Below, piece by piece: positions 56,795-64,000 of a stretch of DNA of 64,000 bases. Below the pieces are notes generated by a model. That model saw only the letters and a list, made by a program, of their open reading frames with translations, searched no databases and was not told the DNA's origin. The DNA is taken from positions 248,001-312,000 of the forward strand of contig JAOTON010001368.1 in NCBI GenBank assembly GCA_034440635.1, written 5' to 3'. A program made the translations under genes and the position numbers. This DNA comes from Lepas anatifera (lineage: Eukaryota > Arthropoda > Thecostraca > Lepadidae). Each line of letters starts with the position of its first letter. The stretch's first letter is position 1.

Positions 56795-57439
56795 CTAGAA
56801 ATCAAACCCAAAACCGCAGATCGTTGAGAGCGCTGAAATGCACAGAATCAAATTCTGAAATATAGTTCCGAAATATTTTCTCTTCATATAGAAACACACA
56901 TAAACCCAGTTTGAACTTGCCCCATCTTTGCAAGCCTCGTGTGTCTTGTGACCGCACGATCCACACTGCAACCGGAGTTCGTTCCGGCCGGTAACATCTT
57001 CTTCACAATACATGCAAATATCCTCATTTTCATTTCGGTAGGGCACTTATGTCTTGCGCCTTTTTGCCCAGTTTTGTCTTGGTTTTATGTATGCGTGACT
57101 TCCTTTCTTTTTCAGGCTCTTTCGTAGCCCTTTTCGCAGGAAAGCTCGTCAGCATTATTAAGCATAATTTTCTGCGGCGAGATGGTTTCTATTTTTTCGT
57201 TGAATTTGTGTGATCGGGAGCACATCGTCGATAGAAGATTTTGGTGCAATGGGGCTCTGAGCGTGGACAACAGACATTTGGGCCCTTTCCCAAAATCCTG
57301 GGTATAGATATCTGAGGTCCTGCTGTAGGCGCATGCATATCCGGACATCTGCGAGTTTCACAATCGAATGGATAACTGACCCGCTGCCTCTCCACAAAGT
57401 CGTACGCAACAGACGTGAGCTTATCGGTAGTAGTGCCAA
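56795..57439 (-). pseudogene. decayed transposase C-terminus with PHD-like zinc finger
   Basis: One continuous minus frame from 57439 to 56795 crosses several stops (57158, others down to about 57146, and 57047-57049). It reads SSIDDVLPITQIQRKNRNHL, then a lysine-rich linker (RKSLKKKGSH, NWAKRRKT), then EDICMYCEEDVTGRNELRLQ and CGSCGHKTHEACKDG. The cysteines follow C-x2-C-x13-C-x2-C-x4-H-x2-C...C, a PHD-type C4HC3 pattern lacking its last cysteine. A serine/proline linker, basic stretch and terminal zinc finger is the known tail of many pogo/Tigger/jerky-type transposases. Its position inside the TA-flanked element supports this. Confidence 0.6.
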
Positions 57440-57632
57440 AGAAAAATTTTAAAAGCGGACCAGCCTTTCTGCTAGGTCCTGCTCGAATTCTTCTGGAATG
57501 ACTGTCCCAGGACCTAATCTAGGAGGAGCAATGTTTTCCATTTGCCCTCATCCGATGTTTTTCAGTCGATCTGCAGTGTGGCTCTCGGGATCTGATACCG
57601 TATGCTGGTTTTTTTACAGACATCCCTATCGT

Positions 57633-57656
57633 GATCTACTATAGCTATAGTAGATC
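57633..57656. repeat. 24-bp perfect palindrome
   Basis: GATCTACTATAG followed immediately by CTATAGTAGATC, with no loop and no mismatch. It lies inside the pogo-like element, away from its ends, and is followed by further CTATAGTA variants. Confidence 0.9.
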
Positions 57657-58509
57657 TCTACTGTTACTATAGTATAGCACTAGTTATATTATCTCTCTAT
57701 GGATATCCCCTTTCCCCAACTGATTTTATAGCGTTTGTCACACATTCCGAGCTCTAAGCGCACGTTGTGAAGTTTTTATTTGCTTACTTCAGAGCCATTG
57801 TGATCTCACAAGTTGATTCGATGGTCTGAAACAGAACACGTTTTCTCGGTAAAAATAAACGACCAAAAATTGAAAGATAGTTTTACTTCGAGCATACACC
57901 CAAACGCAGATGGTAATGTCAAGAACAGCGCAGCCAATCCAGAACCCCAATTGGAACTGCACTTCATTTTTGCGCACGGCAAATACTACCCCGCTTTAGG
58001 ATTAGGCTATTTTGGTATTTTTGAGCTGCTTTCATGATAGCTGGAACCATTCAAATGTTTATAAAAAGCAAATGAGCTCCCGGCATCCAATGAGGTAGCA
58101 CCGCAACCCCTTGGGGTAACACCGCCACGGCATGGCGGTGTTGCCCGCATCGACAGTGAACGACAATCACCGCTACCGCTGGAAAAGTACGATTGTTATG
58201 GCGACCTGGTGCGACAAAGTCAGAACAAAAGCTATAACGCTCTGAAAAAATTAGAAATTTCTAAGGTTAGATCACTGAATAACTTCCGGCATTGTAGAAT
58301 GACAGGGAAACTTTTATAAAAGATTATCCTTTTTCAAAATATGCGTCTAATCATTTAAAACATATCAAAATTCGTGTTGCAAAGGGCTCACGCTCATTCG
58401 CCGCTAAATTCCGACCGAGAAATGGTACCAAACATTGTGTACAGCTATTAACTACACCGCTAGGGGTATGGCGGGGTTCCCCACATGGCGGTGTTACCCC
58501 CGCTTCCCC

Positions 58510-60224
58510 TACGTCATGACCTAGATCACCTGGGTGACCTGATTTCAAGTCAACGTTTGAATCTGGCCTAACATGGTAAACCCATACATCATTTGCTTTG
58601 TGTTGGCTAAAGGGTGGCAATTATGCCTCAATAATATAATTATATCTTATGGTTCGGAGACTATTTCTGAAATCGTTAACAGTCTAAATACCGGTATCGT
58701 ATTGTCTCTGACCTATGTTGAACTCGATGTAGAGCTAACTTGAATATGGTAGGCAACGTATCGATTTGTCTTCCCAGAGCCTTTGAATGGCCCCCAAACT
58801 ACTCTTCTATCATGTCTCTCAGACGGGGACAAATAGTGTGGAATCTGAAGCTGCATGATATTGCAGCATAAGTTTATTTTCTAAAATTCATGTCTTTCAG
58901 TGAACTGTAAGTAATGCCTTGGCCAGCTTGGAGGTCATAGACTGGAGGCTAGGACACAAAAATGGCGATTGAAGTTTTTTTTTAATAACCCTAATAAATT
59001 TTTCTTATTGCAATTTTAGATTTTAGGATGCATCAAGTTTTAAGCTCCCACCACTTTAGCAGATTTACACTATTTCGCTCTCTGGTAGCCTTTTCTTCAC
59101 CATTATATGAAATGACCAATGTAACGTATATTGCATTTCAGACAGTCTTGATTGTTTGCTCCGCATCTGTCTAGCTTGCTTAGTTTTTTGTTTGTTAGAT
59201 GTGCCATTTGTGAACCCCCCACCATGACGAACGTAGTTCACAACTGCCACCCAGGCAAAGTCTACACCACAGCTAGCAGTCATTCAAACACGTTTTAGAT
59301 TACCGCCATGCACGTATATAACTCCTTCCTTGCTTTCCACCATGCCCATCAGACAAGGACGCTGCTGCGGTGGATGGTTCCAGTCGGCGCGCGAGTTGAA
59401 TCCTGGATCACCATAAAACTCCTCTGGGTGCATGCGTTTTCAGATGCAGCGCCCTGGCGCCGACAGCCCCTGCCCTCCCGCTGGTTTCACTGGCACCACC
59501 CATATAAGACCGCAGCAGACTCATCCGTCACGCCAAAGAATGCCTGTCAGCTGCCGCTTGTGTTGGCTGTGTGCCAGTAATTACTGCTTTAAGGGACTAA
59601 TGACGGTCTCTTTAATTACCACCCGATGTTTTTCTACTAAATCATCCATGTCGCAGCGTGTCGCGCGCTCTGCCAGGCGGACTCTTGGCCGGTAGTGACG
59701 TGGCTGGCGTGTTGTCTTTGCTGCCGTTATCTGCTGATGAGGTGTGGTTGTCAGTGGAAGTTCGCATGTGGCCTGGTTCATTGCCCGTGATGCGGCGTAT
59801 TTCGCCCTAATTAGCCACAGCCAGGCGGAAGCTGGTGCAGGTGTAGCAGCGGTGACGTCACTCATGCCGCCGGCAGTAAAACAGATGGAATGGGGCTGGC
59901 TCTGGTGTGCCAGTGTCTACCCAGGACATTTGGAAGCTGCTGGCCTGCCTGCATTCCTAATCAAAGGTTTCGGTAGGGATGGACATTGAGAGTAACGGGC
60001 AGAATTTTTTGCTATGTTTTGAGAGAATGATCACATGAAATTGCACGATGTAATTCAGGTGAGTGAAGCTGATGCAGACACCTCTGCTTATTTCGGTTGC
60101 GGCAACGACAGCGAAAAATATCAAAACAATGTTTTTATTCTTTGAAAAAATGGCCATCTCCTTTGAAAAAACATATTTTCAGATATTTATCTTGCTCTGA
60201 ACGCAAAGTAAGCGCATCACTCAG
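58510..60224. other. unannotated stretch
   Basis: 59440-59900 is moderately GC-rich. A donor-like TTCAG|GTGAGT at 60057-60058 follows a short ATG frame (MKLHDVIQ), too little for an exon call. No repeat family recognised. Confidence 0.4.
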
Positions 60225-61247
60225 TTAACACGCACCCCGCTGGGGTCACTGGCATGACGCGCCCCGCTGGGGGGGCGTTTTTCGCCCCCTCCGTATCTCG
60301 TTTCCCACGAAAGCTAAAACAAAATTACGGACGGAATTCGAAAGCTCTTGACAAGACGAAGAGATTTTATACGAGAAATTTTTATGTCAGGTCAATATTG
60401 AGGTCAGCAGAGGTCAACGAAGGTTACATTGGCTTTCAACAGAGCAGGGTACATTTCTCTCTCTAGATCTGCCCCCAGGGGAGCTAGAGCAAATGTTTAT
60501 GCATCATTGGGTTCCTATTATCGCAGCGAATCGTATAATGTATAATATGACCTTGCTAGGTCAAATTGTGAGAATGACCTGACATCGAGCTAGGTCAAGA
60601 TCACAGGGTGACCTGGTATGGTCATGTTGTATATCAATCGACTCCCCGTGACAATACAAGCACAATGGAAGCAAAATGGGAGCTTTATCCCAATTCAGTG
60701 AGAAGTTATTGGCAAAACAATCACTCTATACTCCCGTGACCTGATATGACTTTTGAGAGGCCAGATGCTCAAAAACTTAACTTTATGGTCAAGATCGTGG
60801 TAAGAATACACGGTTTGAAGATTTTCAGCTTTATCTATCCAGTATTTACTGAAAACGAGCCCATTCTATTTTTCACCATAGACTTATAATGGGGTGACCA
60901 AAATATTGACCTCACCTTAGGTCAACAATATCGAAATTCCGACATAGCAGATTTGTAGACCCTAATGACTTCATCATATTGTGGAACTTTCAAACTGATC
61001 GGTTTGCTGATGTTCTCTGGGCGCCGCTTCAAACTCGTGATTTTAGGTTTTGAGGTCGGGTCACTTGACCTTGGATAACTCCTTGACCTGACATGGCCTT
61101 AACTTAAAAATTTGTTCAGATGTGTAAAATTAATCAGGGATAAGATACGGTAAGTTTCGTTGTTTTGCGTTTTTTCGTATTTGAGCTATTTGGGGAAAAC
61201 CAGGAGTGGGGAGGCGAATTTCGCCTCCCCCTGCGGGGCGTGTGTAA
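60225..61247 (-). mobile_element. TTAA element family D, copy D4 (complete)
   Basis: TTAA 60225-60228 and GTAA 61244-61247 (mutated). The left end is doubled: CACGCA, CCCCGCTGGGG, TCACTGGCATGACGCG, CCCCGCTGGGGGGG. The right end is single with the GGCGAATTTCGCC palindrome. Reference copy for the family in this window. Confidence 0.9.
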
Positions 61248-61494
61248 AGACCAAAGCAGGCGATGCATGCAGGGGCGTCGCCACGGATCTCTTTTCATGG
61301 GAACTAGGAACGAAGGAGGTCTCCTATCCTTGGTCATGAGGGGGAATCCTAGATTTTTGGGGTACCTTTTGTAGGCCATTTAATGAATTTTTCATAGGCA
61401 AGGGGCCTCCTGAATAGACAATTTAGGACATTTGCTTTATAAGTAAAGGGGCCCCTATGTAGGCTGTTTAGGGGCCTCGTTTTTTGAACCCTCG
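61248..61494. repeat. GGGGCC(C)T tandem-like stretch
   Basis: Recurrent AGGGGCCTC, AGGGGCCCCTATGTAGG and GTTTAGGGGCCTCG phrases alternate with TTTAGGACATTTG-like spacers. Probably a short degenerate tandem repeat. Confidence 0.4.
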
Positions 61495-62428
61495 CCCCGC
61501 TGGGGGAGGGGTTTGAACACCCATCGGGTTTTCAGACGGCACAAAAAACGGCGGCCCTCGCTGCTGTACTTGGCACACCTTATCCCTGTTCAATTCTAAA
61601 ACTTCCCTAACATTTCAAGGTTGGGTCATCTCAGGTCAGATCACCAGCGCAGGTCAAGTGACCTCACCTCAAAAAAATTTTAAGTCGGCATAAGTAAGAA
61701 GTGGGTGAATCTATAAGATTGAAACTTACACCACATAATCGGCCCACCGAGAGCTATACCATGTATTCCGGGATTTTTCATATTGATGACCTAAGGTCAA
61801 GTACGGATCATGACCTCTCCATTACATAATTGGGCTGTATTTGTGAAGATATAGCTAAGAATACCTTCATATTATCCAAATCGTAGTATCCTGGGCCCCT
61901 TTATAGGTTTATGTTGCAACTTTTCACCTGTGACATCTGAGACGTCATCTGGACTATTTAAGCAGTTTTCAGACTTGGTCGATAACTTTGCATGAATTGG
62001 TGATACAGCTTTTATTTTGATATCATTGCGTTCAGATTGCTATTGTAAGTCGATCAATATGCATATTGATTAGTCTAGGTTAAAACGTGGCCTTGACCTG
62101 ACCTGAGGTCAGTTTGTTTTTGTGTGTTTGGCCTAGTATGATCATATTACACATCATTCGAATTGCCGTGACCAGAGGAAGGGAATGATGCATGAAAATT
62201 ATTCTAACTCAACTCTGTCACATGCTAGAGCCCAAAAAACTTTACTCAAAATGCCACTTTCTTTGACCTTTCATGACCTCAATATTGACCTGAGCCAAGA
62301 AGTGAATAATATAGTTTCGTTATGAATTTTTATTTTGCGTTTTTTCGTTATCGGCCATAGGGGCAGAGTTTGAGGGAATGTTCAAACACCCCCACCAGGG
62401 CGAAGGTGGCTTGGAAGTCGCGGGTTAA
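61495..62428 (+). mobile_element. TTAA element family B, copy B4
   Basis: Left site TGAA (61495-61498, mutated TTAA) followed by CCCTCGCCCCGCTGGGGG. Right end CCACCAGGGCGAAGGTGGCTTGG with the outer core lost, then CGCGGGTTAA (62425-62428). Interior colinear with B1-B3; 934 bp. A stray GGCGCGGGTTAA at 62448-62459 may be a relic end of another copy. Confidence 0.85.
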
Positions 62429-63431
62429 GGATTGAAATAGGTTAAGGGGCGCGGGTTAAGCATTAAAAAGGACTTCCTGAGTCAGATGGAAGCCTAAAAA
62501 TGTACAGGTCATGCTAGTGACGCCCCTGGATGCATGTATGTACATACTTCAAGGTCCCATGCTGCACTTGTGCTCCTCCCCTGGCTACGTCAGTTTAACA
62601 AGTTATAAATATTGCGATAAGCCTTCACGTTGTGAATTGACGACACAGCGGTTAATTGCGTTACAGGGTCTGTGCTAGAAGGTGAGGCTCAGAGATGTCC
62701 AGACGAGTCCCCCGCCACTCTGTCAGTGACCCGTCCGAAGCACGGGCTCATCCATCACAGCCCTACCCTCCAACGCTAGTGCAGAAAATCGATAGTCCTC
62801 AAAACGTCTAGCTCATATCCAACATTCAACATTATCGTTACTAATGTTGCAAGGCAACGCTTCATCGGGCTCATATACAACAAGAGAGAACACGATTGGG
62901 AAGATTTACAAGCTAACCAGTGATTTGTGAAGGAGTGTAGCAGAAACGGCGAGCCATTCAAACTATCACACCCTTTGTGGTCGCCAATGGGATATCAATC
63001 ATCGGCTTCACAGGCTGAATATCGTTGGCAGTGATATACGCGGAGCATCAATACCGTTTATCGACACGCCCCAGTCCACATTCAAACTATCTGAAGTGAC
63101 GAACACCGCTGTGGCGAGTTCTGTAGCTAGCGTTCATAAGCGATGGGGCGGATTTATGGTGGATACGTATTCACAAACGATAAAGTGCTTTGAGACGCAT
63201 AGCTTTCTCTATAGGTTTTCCTTTCCCTCTTCATGTTCATATATGACTGTAGATATTGGTTGTTCTTCGCAGAAGTAAGAAAAATATGTAAAACAAAAGT
63301 TTTAAATATACCTAAATATATTTTTGACCAGCAAATAGACTGTTCATTCCGAAGAAAAAATAATATAAGAAAGAAGTGGCCAAAAATATTTCCCCTTGCG
63401 TTTAGAGGGATCCTTACACCGCTCAAGCGAC
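62429..63431. other. unannotated stretch
   Basis: No feature recognised. Confidence 0.45.
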
Positions 63432-63590
63432 TTACGCGCGCAGTGGAGGAAGATCCTAAAGTGCACCCACCTATTCTTCAGAGGTGACTGGTGAAACGTT
63501 CTCAGCCGGAAGACGTTACTTGACTAAATTTAAAATAATTAATGAGCCCGGCGAATTGATGACATGATTCGGAAACTCGGATGAACTTGT
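63432..63590 (+). mobile_element. TTAA element family F, copy F5 (fragment)
   Basis: TTAC (63432-63435, mutated TTAA), GCGCGCAGTGGAGGAAGATC, CTAAAGTGCACCCACCTATT, then GAAACGTTCTC as in F3 and F4. It breaks off near 63590. Confidence 0.65.
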
Positions 63591-64000
63591 ACGGGCGGCC
63601 CCTGGGCTAGTGGCTCCGTGCCAGTTCGGTGCTAAAGTTTTTTAATCTGCGAATGTATTCTGCTTACCTTGTTTTTATATCAATGTTTTTAATGTCATTA
63701 CCCTCCCCGAGCCGGCTCGCCCCCCCATATTGTGCTTGTATTGTGCTTGTAAAATGAGATAATGTGTTGTGTATGCAATATGTGCTGCACATGAATACAT
63801 GTATGAAAGTAACTTTTTTTACTTCTAGGTTACAAAGTAAAACTCATATTTCTAACCCGCCACAATCGCATTTGTAGCAGCTTGCCTGAGTTACCGTATT
63901 ACCCGTATTGAAACTGGGTTTGTAGCTTGAGATTCAACACGAAAGCCGTGCGCCTACTGTGCTATAGAAACTCGGGGCTCCGCGAACACGCTCCTTACAG
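63591..64000. other. unannotated end of window
   Basis: Only a short GTATTGTGCTT repeat near 63730 stands out. Confidence 0.45.

Larger units (their letters stand above)
55999..58509 (-). mobile_element. pogo/Tigger-like DNA transposon
   Basis: Terminal inverted repeats GGGGAAGTGGGGGTAAG (55999) and GGGGAAGCGGGGGTAAC (reverse, from 58509), flanked by TA at 55997-55998 and 58510-58511, the duplication of the Tc1/mariner/pogo group. Subterminal hairpins AACACCGCC/GGCGGTGTT occur at 56206-56232 and 58111-58135, with a third GGCGGTGTTACCCCC next to the right end. It carries the decayed 3' part of a transposase on the minus strand; the catalytic DDE part is missing or unrecognisable. Confidence 0.75.

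Noticed and set aside
60034..60057. Short ATG frame before a GTGAGT donor
   Set aside because: Eight codons only, no promoter evidence.

Overview
The window looks like non-coding, repeat-rich nuclear DNA from an animal, most likely an invertebrate. It has no prokaryotic gene structure. Instead it holds degenerate eukaryotic transposons (a hAT-type element, a pogo/Tigger-like element, a Penelope-like retroelement with a GIY-YIG domain), long (TA)n microsatellites, a minisatellite, scattered CpG-rich patches, and a few short open segments bounded by good splice signals. The species cannot be named from this sequence alone. No complete gene was found. Nearly all longer reading frames are chance frames or lie inside repeats.

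The dominant feature is a set of related short elements (about 0.5-1.2 kb without inserts) bounded by the target sequence TTAA. I sort them into six families by their ends: A (9823, 16440, 27276, 35497, 46570, 48104, 38791, 6387), B (587, 11337, 24844, 61495), C (1909), D (25656, 33490, 37061, 60225), E (17393, 28508, 39540, 39905, 49271) and F (32674, 35048, 40936, 45466, 63432). They share one design. At one end a family-specific 11-12 bp GC-rich core is written twice around a conserved spacer; the other end carries it once. A family-specific GC palindrome lies just inside, and the interior is packed with AGGTCA/TGACCT half-sites. The cores differ between families, but within a family they change together at both ends. 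I read this as a modular recognition code. No transposase for it was seen in the window.

Other mobile elements: (1) a 3.39-kb element at 12143-15533 inserted in a family B element, with an 8-bp duplication, about 740-bp terminal inverted repeats and a frameshifted transposon ORF; (2) a 2.5-kb TA-flanked element at 55999-58509 carrying a decayed transposase C-terminus with a PHD-like zinc finger; (3) a 5'-truncated Penelope-like relic at 54205-55054 followed by a hammerhead-ribozyme-like motif, with an inverted pair of related motifs at 10746-10910. Nested insertions (E3 plus F1 inside E5; A4 inside F2; the hAT element inside B3) give a relative chronology.

The best candidates for host genes are isolated exons: 55155-55349, 47911-48093, 28162-28318, 5307-5434 and 25420-25550 on the + strand, and a signal-peptide-like first exon at 23922-23900 and a small exon at 3583-3496 on the - strand. 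I do not recognise their protein families. They could belong to one or several long-intron genes, with most of the window being intronic or intergenic.
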